In this document: piece after piece, positions 8,643 to 15,551 of the stretch
Numbering within the stretch: position 1 is the stretch's first letter
How the letters are laid out: each line of letters starts with the position of its first letter
Notes under the pieces: generated by a model
What the model was told of the DNA's origin: nothing
Seen by the model: only the letters and a program-made list of their open reading frames with translations
Databases searched by the model: none
Position numbers and translations under genes: made by a program
NCBI RefSeq assembly: GCF_013372145.1
Contig: NZ_CP053827.1
Coordinates: 186,001 to 250,000 of the forward strand
Source of the DNA: Campylobacter hyointestinalis subsp. hyointestinalis
GTDB lineage: Bacteria > Campylobacterota > Campylobacteria > Campylobacterales > Campylobacteraceae
DNA: 64,000 nt
Reading direction: 5' to 3'

Positions 8643-9791
8643 TTAGCACTCTAAAAGTATCTGTTTTACAGCTTTATAGTCGATATTTTCGTGTTCTCCC
8701 GCTATTAAATTTCTTTGCTTAAAACGTTCACTTATCAAATTTGCAACGCTATTTTTTTCTAAGCCGATTTGTGCTAGAGTAGTTGCTATGCCAATGCTTT
8801 TAAAAAAGCTTTCGATCTCGTCTATACAGCCTTTTGCTGTGTTTAGCTCGTCTAAATTTAGCCCAAAAATTTCACGCCCCATTTTGGCTAATTTGGCTTT
8901 TTTAAACTTGAGATTATATCTTAAAAGTCTAGGCGTAACGATAGCAAGGCTTAGTCCATGATCCAAACCATAAACCGCGCTTAGCTCGTGACCTATGGCG
9001 TGACTTGACCAGTCCACAATACATCCTACATTGCACCAGCCATTTAGCGCACAAGTTGCAGCCCAGCATAAATTCGCTCTCGCATCATAGTTTTGCGGAT
9101 CATTTATGGCGATTTTTGCGTTTTTTATCACGGTTTTTAATACTGAAAAACAAAATCCATCTTGTACGCTCGTATTTAAATCTACAGTCGCATACTGTTC
9201 TAGTATATGTACGAAAGTATCAACTATACCGTTCTGAATTTGGGCTAGCGGAAGGCTAAAAGTTGTTTTTGGGTCTATGATGCTAAACTTAGGATATAAA
9301 AGCTCATTTCTAAAGCTTCTTTTTATCTTTAAGCTATCATTAGATATAACCGAAACACAGTTCATCTCGCTTCCAGTAGCCGGTAAGCTCATCACACAGC
9401 CAAGCGGCAAAGCTTTATCAAAATACACTCTTTTGCCGACTATATCCCAAGGATCCCCATCAAATTTAGCTGCAGCGGCTATAAATTTAGTGGCATCCAA
9501 AACACTTCCACCCCCAACACTAAGTAAGAAATCTATACTCTCACGCTTTATTAAATTTACAGCTTTTAAACAAGTTTCGAGTTTAGGATTTGGCTCTATA
9601 CCCCAAAACTCGCTTATGTTATGCTTATTTAGAGCGTTTTTTACTTGTTCGTATATGCCATTTTTTCTTACGCTTCCGCCACCGAAAATAACTAGTATTT
9701 TTAAATTTATTGGCACTAAATTTGATAAATTTTGTATCGTATCGCTACCGAAAATCACCCTTGTCGGACATATAAAATTAAAATTGTTCAT
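8643..9791 (-). CDS. Iron-containing (YqhD-like) alcohol dehydrogenase
   Basis: A group III metal-dependent alcohol dehydrogenase of 382 aa, probably NADP(H)-dependent and reducing toxic aldehydes. The nucleotide loop is LVIFGGGSVRKNG (about 32-44). Other family motifs are LLSVGGGSVLDATKF and SLPATGSEMNCVSVIS. Metal ligands are visible as Asp and His in NGIVDTFVHILEQY and two His in DWSSHAIGHELSAVYGLDHG, the latter nearly the same as in E. coli YqhD. The gene reads opposite to the queE operon and forms the left border of the accessory island. The physiological substrate is not evident. Confidence 0.92.
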   Translation of the reverse strand: MNNFNFICPTRVIFGSDTIQNLSNLVPINLKILVIFGGGSVRKNGIYEQVKNALNKHNISEFWGIEPNPKLETCLKAVNLIKRESIDFLLSVGGGSVLDATKFIAAAAKFDGDPWDIVGKRVYFDKALPLGCVMSLPATGSEMNCVSVISNDSLKIKRSFRNELLYPKFSIIDPKTTFSLPLAQIQNGIVDTFVHILEQYATVDLNTSVQDGFCFSVLKTVIKNAKIAINDPQNYDARANLCWAATCALNGWCNVGCIVDWSSHAIGHELSAVYGLDHGLSLAIVTPRLLRYNLKFKKAKLAKMGREIFGLNLDELNTAKGCIDEIESFFKSIGIATTLAQIGLEKNSVANLISERFKQRNLIAGEHENIDYKAVKQILLEC

Positions 9792-9868
9792 TTAAAACCA
9801 CGCTATAAATTTGATAATTTTTTTCATTGTATCTTAAATTTTCTAAAATTATACAATTAGGTTATTCA

Positions 9869-10491
9869 ATGCATGAAGCTAAAATGATCTTATTTTGTCC
9901 AAAATGTAGACAATCTACATATAATTCTATAAAATCTCTTAGGGTAAATACGCTATCTTGCTGTCATTGTGGCGAGAAATACTATGCAGATGCATTGCCA
10001 AAACTAGCTTTCAAATTAAGCAAAGAGTGGCATAGATTATTCAAAAAACACGCCAATGCCTATTTTTATTCTAGGATAGAGTTTGAAGGGATTTCAAGCA
10101 ATACAACTCCACATCAGAAATTTTTTTTAAAGAAGTAGATAACCATCAAGACAAAAACTATAAAATACACATTTCCCCAAGATTTGATATAATCGGTTAT
10201 CAATTTAAATGTATAAATACAAGTGTAAAGATGTTTTTACACGATGATAGTATATTAGACCCTAGATATTATGATATACCAGCGTTTTATAATTTTTCAT
10301 ATACTTTTAGCGAAATTACGGAAAAACCATATTATAAAGCTTCGCATAAAGATCTTTCTAGCACAAATGATGAATTTGCTGGATTATATCTTCTTGACTA
10401 TTCGGATCTAATCCATTACACAAAATTGTACAACGCATATCTTCTAGCTTTTTGCACGGCCAATAAGACTTTTGCGATGTTTTTATATTAG
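9869..10491 (+). pseudogene. Zinc-ribbon protein split by a T8 homopolymer frameshift
   Basis: Two frames join into one protein of 207 aa if the T run at 10121-10128 had nine T's. The first part (from ATG 9869, MHEAKMILFCPKCRQSTYNS) holds a two-CxxC zinc ribbon: FCPKC and SCCHCGEKYYADA. It stops at 10138. The second frame reads straight on from the T run (FFKEVDNHQDKN...) through an aromatic-rich C-terminal region to TAG 10489-10491. The total of 623 bp plus one base is divisible by three. The gene could be decayed, phase-variable by slippage, or rescued by -1 frameshifting. I do not recognise the family; zinc ribbons of this sort occur in small phage or plasmid proteins. It starts right beyond the alcohol dehydrogenase promoter side, at the island's left edge. 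Confidence 0.6.
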
Positions 10492-10645
10492 CAATTTGTT
10501 TTGTTATTTCAAAATCACAACGCTTAATAAAGTCATAATTACACCCCATAAAGCTGAGTGTTTTTAAAAATCTTTCCGCTACCTTACCTATCTCTTGACT
10601 ATCCATACATCTATTGCACGATTCAATACGACATCTTTTATTCAT
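10358..10645 (-). CDS. Possible small Cys-rich protein, divergent from the repressor
   Basis: An open frame beginning MNKRCRIESCNRCMDSQEIG, with AAAGGTGTGAG just before the ATG (10645), encodes 95 aa with nine or so cysteines. The first two thirds look protein-like (GKVAERFLKTLSFMGCNYDF). The last third overlaps, tail to tail, about 134 bp of the zinc-ribbon reading frame on the other strand, so one of the two ends is probably not functional. Its position, divergent from a CI-like repressor gene across an 85-130 bp space, is where a repressed phage early gene would be. I do not recognise the family. Confidence 0.4.
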   Translation of the reverse strand: MNKRCRIESCNRCMDSQEIGKVAERFLKTLSFMGCNYDFIKRCDFEITKQIANIKTSQKSYWPCKKLEDMRCTILCNGLDPNSQEDIIQQIHHLC

Positions 10646-10684
10646 CTCACACCTTTCTTGCCAACTTAACAATAAAAATTTAAA

Positions 10685-10696
10685 TAACATTTGTTA
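10685..10696. promoter_or_regulatory. Candidate repressor operator (inverted repeat)
   Basis: TAACA-TT-TGTTA forms a 5-bp dyad in the space between the divergent small gene and the S24 repressor gene at 10776. It overlaps the region where a promoter for the leftward gene is expected. Its use as an operator is inferred from position only. Confidence 0.3.
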
Positions 10697-10775
10697 AATT
10701 TATCTTTTTGTGATAAAATTTTTAAATTGATTTCAAAATTATAGTATAAAATTTTAGACTTGTCAAGGTATTTTA

Positions 10776-11531
10776 ATGAATTTAGCTCAAAAAATTAAAC
10801 TTTTAAGATCGGAAAAAGATTGGACTCAGTATGATTTAGCACAAAATAGCGGAGTATCATTACAAAGCATAAAAATGTATGAGGCTGGAAAAAATAAAGG
10901 TATTACAACTACTATATTAAAAAAAATCGCTAATGCTTTAAATGTAAATGTAGAGTTTTTTCTAGACAGTGAATTTGGTTCGCCAATAAGTTCGCCAATA
11001 AGTTCGTCAAAAAATAAAAAATTGTCGTCAATAGTTCGTCAATCGCCAAATTTGTCTCCTAGTAAGCCTTTAAACGCTCCAAACCTTAAAAAGTCACAAG
11101 ATACTATAAATATACCTTATTTTGAAGATACTTACGCTAGTGCAGGATCTGGAATTATAAATTATGATGAAACTCCTATTATCATGAGTTTTGATATAAA
11201 TTTTTTGCGTGTATTTTTAAAGATTACTGGCTCTTTAAATAACTTGCATATCATAAACGCAAAAGGCGATAGTATGGAGCCTACTATAAGCGGTGGGGAA
11301 CTACTATATATAAATCCTTACGAGAATGAACAGGGCGTTATTAGTGGGTGTATATATGTGATAAACTATGATGGCGATATTTTTGTTAAAAGAGTAGATA
11401 AAAATCCAGTCACAAAATCTCTTACGCTCATTAGTGATAACCCAAAGTATGAACCTATTAAGATAGAAGTAGCAGATCTAACAAATTGCAAAATAATAGG
11501 AAGAGTAGTAGCTCATACTTCTAGGATTTAA
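10776..11531 (+). CDS. Phage-type repressor: HTH_XRE plus LexA-like S24 peptidase
   Basis: 251 aa. The N-terminal XRE domain (about 1-65) reads LRSEKDWTQYDLAQNSGVSL with the recognition helix around residues 22-34. A Ser/Pro/Asn-rich linker (66-108) contains a duplicated SPIS unit. The C-terminal half is an S24 autoprotease: an Ala-Gly cleavage site in YASAGSG (about 123-124), the catalytic Ser in AKGDSMEPTISGGE (S166) and the catalytic Lys in GDIFVKRVDKN (K205). Such proteins are DNA-damage-responsive repressors that self-cleave with RecA filaments, as CI and C2 do. It is preceded by AAGG and an AT-rich promoter region (10740-10760). It is the best evidence that the island carried regulated phage or conjugative functions, but no structural phage gene is nearby. 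Confidence 0.92.
   Translation: MNLAQKIKLLRSEKDWTQYDLAQNSGVSLQSIKMYEAGKNKGITTTILKKIANALNVNVEFFLDSEFGSPISSPISSSKNKKLSSIVRQSPNLSPSKPLNAPNLKKSQDTINIPYFEDTYASAGSGIINYDETPIIMSFDINFLRVFLKITGSLNNLHIINAKGDSMEPTISGGELLYINPYENEQGVISGCIYVINYDGDIFVKRVDKNPVTKSLTLISDNPKYEPIKIEVADLTNCKIIGRVVAHTSRI
10979..11002 (+). repeat. 12-bp in-frame tandem repeat in the repressor linker
   Basis: The unit TTCGCCAATAAG occurs twice in tandem, followed by a partial third copy. Because 12 is divisible by three, copy-number change would lengthen or shorten the linker between the DNA-binding and peptidase domains without breaking the frame. Confidence 0.7.
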
Positions 11532-11564
11532 AAGCGATTTAATGGGCTTTTAAATGATTTTTAA

Positions 11565-11580
11565 AAACTTTGTAAAGTTT
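11565..11580. terminator. Possible weak hairpin after the repressor gene
   Basis: AAACTTT-GT-AAAGTTT is a perfect 7-bp dyad 34 bp after the repressor stop. The stem is AT-rich and no T run follows, so termination is uncertain. Confidence 0.3.
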
Positions 11581-11698
11581 ATGGAAAGAAAATGCAAAGA
11601 AGTGTAAAGTTAAATTCATTAGTTTGATTTTGCTAAAAATACTCTCAAATATCGCTAAAATCAATCTCTAAGCCATTTTTATATCAGTTAGATTTTAA

Positions 11699-11977
11699 AT
11701 AACTCTTTACAGAATAAAAGCGGATGAAATCAATAAAGAGAACATCACAAAGCCGTTAAATGAGTTTAATAAAAAAGTGGAATACTTATCAAAGAAATAC
11801 GATTTTTTAGAACCACGGGCAAAAAATAGCAAAGTAAAAGAGCTATATGGATGCAATATAGCCAAATTTAGAGAAATAGAGACAAAAGTAAAATGTTTAG
11901 CAGGAATGAGAGAGTGCTATAAAAGACTAGATATTATCTGTAGAAAGATAGAAAAAGATTATTCAAGACAAAGATAA
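11699..11977 (+). pseudogene. Remnant of a helical protein (start lost)
   Basis: A frame open from 11699 (after TAA 11696-11698) to TAA 11975-11977 has no ATG; GTG 11777 is the only usable start. The translation is charged and helical throughout, including ADEINKENITKPLNEFNKK and GMRECYKRLDIICRKIEKDY. The frame ends exactly where the direct repeat of 11962-12011 begins, and the other frame there continues as IQDKDKKGKNGRFLNF. This suggests that a longer ancestral gene ran through this point and was broken. Helix-rich proteins of this kind are common in plasmid mobilisation modules, but I cannot name the family. The stretch 11532-11698 before it holds nothing I can support except the hairpin above. 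Confidence 0.4.
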
Positions 11978-12011
11978 AAAGGGAAAAAATGGCCGTTTTT
12001 TAAACTTTAAG
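11962..12011 (+). repeat. 50-bp direct repeat, copy 1
   Basis: This segment matches 12429-12478 at 47 of 50 positions (differences at repeat positions 20, 30 and 41), with weaker similarity continuing for about 25 bp. Both copies can be read as DKDKKGKN(G/S)RFLNFK. It marks a duplicated gene end within the island. Confidence 0.85.
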
Positions 12012-12119
12012 ACTTATATAAGCTTATAAAATATAGCACTAAAGCCGATAAAATCGCTATTTAATAGTATTTTATGAATTGCTATTTTTTACAAAATGTT
12101 CTAAAAAAGTAAAAAAAAA

Positions 12120-12128
12120 GGGGGGGGG
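12120..12128 (+). repeat. G9 tract acting as ribosome-binding site
   Basis: Nine A's are followed by nine G's, ending 7 nt before the ATG at 12136. The only purine-rich ribosome-binding sequence for that gene is this tract. Poly-G tracts of this size are highly length-variable in Campylobacter, so slippage here would change the spacing and strength of the ribosome-binding site, not the reading frame. Confidence 0.75.
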
Positions 12129-12135
12129 ATAAAAT

Positions 12136-12387
12136 ATGGATAGACGTTATAATATATTTCAAAGGGCATACGAGACAATGACCGAGCTATCAAATACTCC
12201 TCTCCCTTTTGAGCAAATAAGCAATATGAGCGACAGAGAGATTATGTTTTTAAAAAAGACCATAGGGATGATGGCAAATTATCTTGACTCAATAGGCTTC
12301 GAATTTAAAGGTTTAAGCCAAGAAATCCTAACGTTTATCGATGAAGAGATAGAACAAAGAGGACAATCAAACTCGCTTTTGAATTAA
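12136..12387 (+). CDS. Small helical protein of unknown function, behind a poly-G ribosome-binding site
   Basis: 83 aa, soluble, with predicted helices around residues 3-18, 22-52 and 58-76 (for example MSDREIMFLKKTIGMMANYL). There is no signal peptide, metal motif or DNA-binding motif. The protein is acidic toward the C-terminus. The gene lies between two degraded copies of the same neighbouring gene and is itself intact. I do not recognise it; small accessory plasmid proteins are the likely source. Confidence 0.6.
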   Translation: MDRRYNIFQRAYETMTELSNTPLPFEQISNMSDREIMFLKKTIGMMANYLDSIGFEFKGLSQEILTFIDEEIEQRGQSNSLLN

Positions 12388-12601
12388 AAACTCAATAATT
12401 AAAAAAGCACCGCTAAATATAACAGCAGTTCAAGACAAAGATAAAAAAGGAAAAAATAGCCGTTTTTTGAACTTTAAGCATTACGTAAGTTTTTATAAAG
12501 TTGTGTTTTACCACCTTTTTATAGGTATTTGGTGGAGTTTTTGGGCTAGTAAATTTTTACAAAATCTCAACAAAATGTCGGAAAATTTAGCGAAAATTTA
12601 G
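12383..12601 (+). pseudogene. Second copy of the duplicated gene end, start lost, with a membrane segment
   Basis: A frame open from 12383 to TAG 12599-12601 has no ATG, GTG or TTG near its beginning (an ATT at 12398 is the only near-start). It encodes APLNITAVQDKDKKGKNSR and FLNFKHYVSFYKVV, then an aromatic membrane-like stretch (LFIGIWWSFWASKFLQ), and NKMSENLAKI at the end. The first part matches the repeat copy at 11962-12011, which stops 25 bp after the repeat. It therefore looks like the 3' end of a duplicated gene. The rest of the 399-bp space before parA (12602-12786) holds only the parA promoter. Confidence 0.4.
12429..12478 (+). repeat. 50-bp direct repeat, copy 2
   Basis: Partner of 11962-12011, offset by 467 bp. 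In this copy the reading frame through the repeat stays open into the aromatic membrane-like stretch, so it is the more complete of the two. Confidence 0.85.
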
Positions 12602-12750
12602 CAAAGTTTGGTGGGGCTTGATTGAAAATATCAAATGATACATAAAAAATTAATCTTATATATGTTTTTTATTGTTTTAATATATCTAAATTATACTTTA
12701 AAATATATTTTTATTATTTGTTTTTTATATGTTTTTAAACTAATAAATGA

Positions 12751-12756
12751 TATAAT
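12751..12756 (+). promoter_or_regulatory. Probable -10 element for parA
   Basis: TGATATAAT gives an extended -10 (TATAAT at 12751-12756) 30 bp before the parA ATG, which follows CAAGGAAACGC. The upstream T-rich periodic DNA (12700-12740) is typical of Campylobacter sigma-70 promoters. Confidence 0.5.
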
Positions 12757-12786
12757 TCATAAAATTTCAATACGCAAGGAAACGCA

Positions 12787-13435
12787 ATGATTGTATCAAT
12801 TTGTAATGAAAAAGGGGGAAGCGGGAAAAGCACTCTAGCAACAAATATTGCCATTAATCAAAGTCTATCTAAAAAACGAACTACCGCTATTAATAGATAC
12901 GGATCCACAAAAATCAATAGCTACATTTTTAAATATAAGAAATGAAGAAAATAACCCAAAGGTTTTTGATTTTACATATAAATACGGTGAAAATTTAAAG
13001 GAATTTTTACAAAGTTATAATAGTAATAAAGACGTGATAATTGATACAGGCGGAAGAGATAGTAGAGAGATGAGAATAGCTATAGCTTTAAGCGATATGA
13101 TTATAATTCCAACAATCCCAAGTCAATTTGACGTCAGCGTATTAGATAAAATGGTGAATATAATCAAGATGGCAAAGGAGCAAAACGAAAAACTCGTAGC
13201 CTATATAGTAATCAATAGAGCCTCGACAAATCCATTTTTATATAAAAAAATTGAAAGTCTAAGAAACTTTATAGAAGAGATAGAACAAGATTATATAAAA
13301 CTGTCTCAAACAATCGTATACGAGAGAGAACGATATAAAGTAGCAACCCAACTAGGTCTTGGTGTAGTTGAAATGAAAGACGGCAACAAAGCTGAACAGG
13401 AGATAAGAGATTTATGTAATGAGATTTGTACCTGA
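12787..13435 (+). pseudogene. parA: ParA-family partition ATPase with frameshift at an A6 tract
   Basis: From ATG 12787 the protein starts MIVSICNEKGGSGKSTLATN, with a deviant Walker A motif KGGSGKS typical of ParA. At the A6 run (12871-12876) the frame must change: the downstream frame gives NELPLLIDTDPQKSIATF (Walker A' / switch I), IIDTGGRDSREMRIA (Walker B) and IPTIPSQFDVSVLD. Removing one A restores a 215-aa ParA (649 bp minus 1 is divisible by three). Only the part from ATG 12848 would be made otherwise, lacking the P-loop. ParA positions plasmids or integrative elements before division. This points to an element that is now probably unable to segregate by itself, unless the tract slips. 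Confidence 0.8.
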
Positions 13436-13447
13436 TATATAAAATAA

Positions 13448-13648
13448 CAAAAGAAGAGCGGTAATGGCAACTGTAGAAGTAACTTCAGTAGCACTGATTT
13501 TGCTAACATATTTAATGCTTTGGGATTAAGTGGAGGATACGTTCACAAAGATAAAATAAGAGAACATTGCTTTGAGATGAGCGATGGAGTATATAAAATG
13601 GATAGAGCACTATCACGCTCTATCACAAGCATCTTAGTAAAAAATTAA
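13448..13648 (+). pseudogene. Orphan reading frame, probable gene fragment
   Basis: Right after parA, in the same frame, an open stretch of 66 codons without a start codon ends at TAA 13646-13648. It encodes NFSSTDFANIFNALGLSGGY and a basic C-terminal part (MDRALSRSITSILVKN). A short alternative start in another frame (MATVEVTSVALIL, from 13464) may be what remains of its beginning. I cannot name it; a ParB-like partner gene would be expected here. Confidence 0.3.
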
Positions 13649-13670
13649 AAATAAAAAAAGGATAATAAAG

Positions 13671-14237
13671 ATGAATTTTAAAAAAACTACAAATTCAATT
13701 GAAAATTTAGATGCGTTTATAGATGGGGCAGATACACAAAAGGATACTTCAATAGATAAAAAAGTCTCAGTTGTTACAAAGATATCTAAAGAGTTAAGCA
13801 ATAAAATTAAACTAAAATATCCAAAAATGCCATTAACAAAATATATAGAACAGGCATTAATGGTAAAAATTCCACATATAAATGAAGATATACTGCTAAC
13901 GATATGCCAACAAGCAGAATGGTTTAACACAAGCATAGCGGACTTTGTGCGATATAAAATGGGATTAATGGAGGCACCAGAGCCAAATGAGCTAAATAAA
14001 AACGAAGAAAAACTTGAAAATAAAATTTTATATGTTAGCAATGATAATAAGAAAATTATAAAAAGAAATGCAGAGAATATAGGCTTAAGCCTATATAGGT
14101 ATTCAGAAATTAAAATTAAGGCAACCTATGAACTAAAAGATATTTTTACATTTGAAGAATTGATGCAATTTAAAGCAGAAGCGATGAATTACGATCTAGA
14201 ATTAGATGAATATATTGCAATGAGAATAAAGGGATGA
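13671..14237 (+). CDS. Unknown protein downstream of parA (possible partition partner)
   Basis: 188 aa, soluble and charged, preceded by AAAAAGGATAATAAAG. The middle KVSVVTKISKELSNKIKLKY and PLTKYIEQALMVKIP resembles a ribbon-helix-helix or plasmid-partition accessory arrangement (a basic strand followed by two helices), and a similar layout may recur at about 125-175. No ParB HTH or nuclease motif is visible. Its position behind parA suggests a centromere-binding or copy-control role. This is inferred from context alone. The frame is intact and its composition matches the island. Confidence 0.6.
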   Translation: MNFKKTTNSIENLDAFIDGADTQKDTSIDKKVSVVTKISKELSNKIKLKYPKMPLTKYIEQALMVKIPHINEDILLTICQQAEWFNTSIADFVRYKMGLMEAPEPNELNKNEEKLENKILYVSNDNKKIIKRNAENIGLSLYRYSEIKIKATYELKDIFTFEELMQFKAEAMNYDLELDEYIAMRIKG

Positions 14238-14291
14238 TATAAACAATAAAAAATGCATGAATGATAGAAAACACTAAAGTTCCTACAAAGT

Positions 14292-14311
14292 AGGGTGACT
14301 CTCTACACCCT
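14292..14311. other. GC-rich hairpin between convergent genes
   Basis: AGGGTG and CACCCT form a 6-bp stem with an 8-nt loop, conspicuous in this AT-rich stretch. It lies between the end of the 188-aa gene and the end of the leftward small membrane-protein genes, so it could terminate either transcript or belong to a small RNA. No T run follows. Confidence 0.35.
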
Positions 14312-14324
14312 CAAATCATCTGCT

Positions 14325-14477
14325 TTATCTGGTGGAAGACAATATGAGAGCTGTAACTATTCCTATTATCATAAGTGAGCAAACGCCAAATATAGCAAAA
14401 TTCTCAAATGTCATTTCTAAAGAATGCAAACTTTCTCTTGCTATTTGCTCTATGGTTTTATTACTTTCTTCTATCAT
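14325..14477 (-). CDS. 50-aa single-pass membrane protein
   Basis: ATG 14477 to TAA 14327-14325 encodes 50 aa: a polar, acidic helix (MIEESNKTIEQIARESLHSL) followed by one hydrophobic helix (about 28-46, AIFGVCSLMIIGIVTALIL) and the tail SSTR. The rightward frame on the other strand reads as low-complexity Ile/Ser/Asn text, which favours this strand. It lies 21 bp after a second small membrane-protein gene and downstream of repA on the same strand. The ribosome-binding site is weak. Small membrane proteins next to a replication gene include type I toxins, holin-like and entry-exclusion proteins; the sequence does not tell which. Confidence 0.6.
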   Translation of the reverse strand: MIEESNKTIEQIARESLHSLEMTFENFAIFGVCSLMIIGIVTALILSSTR

Positions 14478-14498
14478 TTTCAATCATATTCAACCAAG

Positions 14499-14591
14499 TT
14501 ATTCAAAAAGCTCAATCCAAATTTTTGTAAAAACAACACCTAATAAGAATGCAATAACGTACATTGCAAGAAATCCTACTAACTCGTCCAT
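14499..14591 (-). CDS. 30-aa single-pass membrane protein
   Basis: ATG 14591 to TAA 14501-14499 encodes 30 aa beginning MDELVGFLAMYVIAFLLG, continuing as a hydrophobic helix and ending FTKIWIELFE. AAGGA lies about 10 nt upstream. Almost the whole protein is one membrane helix with acidic ends. It lies 79 bp after repA and 21 bp before the 50-aa membrane gene, in the same direction. A TATAAT-like box in the repA-distal space (about 14650) could give it its own promoter. Confidence 0.55.
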   Translation of the reverse strand: MDELVGFLAMYVIAFLLGVVFTKIWIELFE

Positions 14592-14670
14592 AATCAATAA
14601 TTCCTTATTAGTCTTAATTTGTAAGCTCTGTATTTTATGGCAATTTATTATTTATTATTATATCCATTCT

Positions 14671-15474
14671 CTATGAAGCATCTTTTAAAATAAATTTAAA
14701 AGAATAGCCGATAACATTTTTCTTTGAGCCATCTGCTATTTTCTTTTCAAAAATAATCTTTTTAAAATAGCTTTCGTCAAGTTCGCTAATGGATGGTTTT
14801 ATTACAAAGCGATCTAGGTCGGTGACATTATAGGTCATAGGAGTGCTCATAAATTTTTCAAAATCATCTCTACTAAAATTTACACATTTAAAACCATCTT
14901 TGTCGGCTTTGATGTTATCATATTGATGTAGCAAGCGATACAACGTCTTAGCAAATTTACCACGAATGGAGACAAAGTCGTTTAAATCTATTCTCATAAA
15001 TTTAAGAGTACTAAATAAAACATCAAGAGCGATAGGATTTAATCTAAAGCTTAAAGATTGTTTATTTCTAAAAATTTTTATATCAGTAAAAAATACGCCA
15101 ACAGTAGTTATTTCATCATCTTTGGTAATTTCAACACTTCTATAAATGGCAGCACCATTTTGCCCCAATACCTTAGATCTAAAATTCTTTACTTCATCAT
15201 TAAATCTAGTTTTATTCAAGCCAGACGGCATAAATCTACAAATTTCAGAGTAAGGCATTTCTATGAAGCCTCTATTTTCAACATATCCTTTTTGCTTTGC
15301 AAACCAACAAATCGTAAAGAATATGTCATAATCTCTAGCTGTAAAATTAACAGGGAAAAGAATAGAATTCATCTTATTTTTAAAAACAAGAGAACCATCT
15401 GATTTTTTGAAATTCTTTTTTGAGACCTCTAACACAAATTCACCTTTCTCAAAATAGAAAGAAAAGTCGCTCAT
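14671..15474 (-). CDS. repA: Plasmid replication initiator, Rep_3 (RepB/RepE-like)
   Basis: 267 aa made of two winged-helix halves, as in Rep_3 initiators. Recognisable parts are FTARDYDIFFTICWFAKQ (first wing region, about 44-61), SFRLNPIALDVLFST (about 140-154) and RGKFAKTLYRLLHQYD (about 171-186), the signature of the family, then FSRDDFEKFMSTPMTY. The ATG is preceded by GAGGTATAAAT. Rep_3 proteins bind iterons at theta-type plasmid origins. I see no clear iteron array on either side, so the origin may be lost. Together with parA this shows that the island derives from a plasmid or a plasmid-like integrative element. Confidence 0.85.
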   Translation of the reverse strand: MSDFSFYFEKGEFVLEVSKKNFKKSDGSLVFKNKMNSILFPVNFTARDYDIFFTICWFAKQKGYVENRGFIEMPYSEICRFMPSGLNKTRFNDEVKNFRSKVLGQNGAAIYRSVEITKDDEITTVGVFFTDIKIFRNKQSLSFRLNPIALDVLFSTLKFMRIDLNDFVSIRGKFAKTLYRLLHQYDNIKADKDGFKCVNFSRDDFEKFMSTPMTYNVTDLDRFVIKPSISELDESYFKKIIFEKKIADGSKKNVIGYSFKFILKDAS

Positions 15475-15551
15475 ATTTATACCTCATAATCTAAAATTTG
15501 ATTACGATTTTAAAATACTTTTAATGTGTTAAAGCTTAAATTTAAATAAAT

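Noticed and set aside
11640-11695. Inverted TTGATTTT/AAAATCAA pair
   Set aside because: Only 8 bp with a long loop in AT-rich DNA; likely chance.
12500-12540. CCACC/GGTGG inverted pair
   Set aside because: Lies inside the start-less reading frame and has only a 5-bp stem; not convincing as a terminator.
14332-14676. A 114-codon rightward frame opposite the two small membrane-protein genes
   Set aside because: Ile/Ser/Asn-rich low-complexity text without a ribosome-binding site or motif; the minus strand gives two compact membrane proteins with starts and spacing that make sense.
15475-15551. Iterons or an origin next to repA
   Set aside because: No repeated 17-22 bp units are visible upstream or downstream of repA; only AT-rich DNA.
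9792-15551. Attachment sites or integrase-like genes bounding the island
   Set aside because: I found no tyrosine or serine recombinase motif and no convincing direct repeats at both borders.
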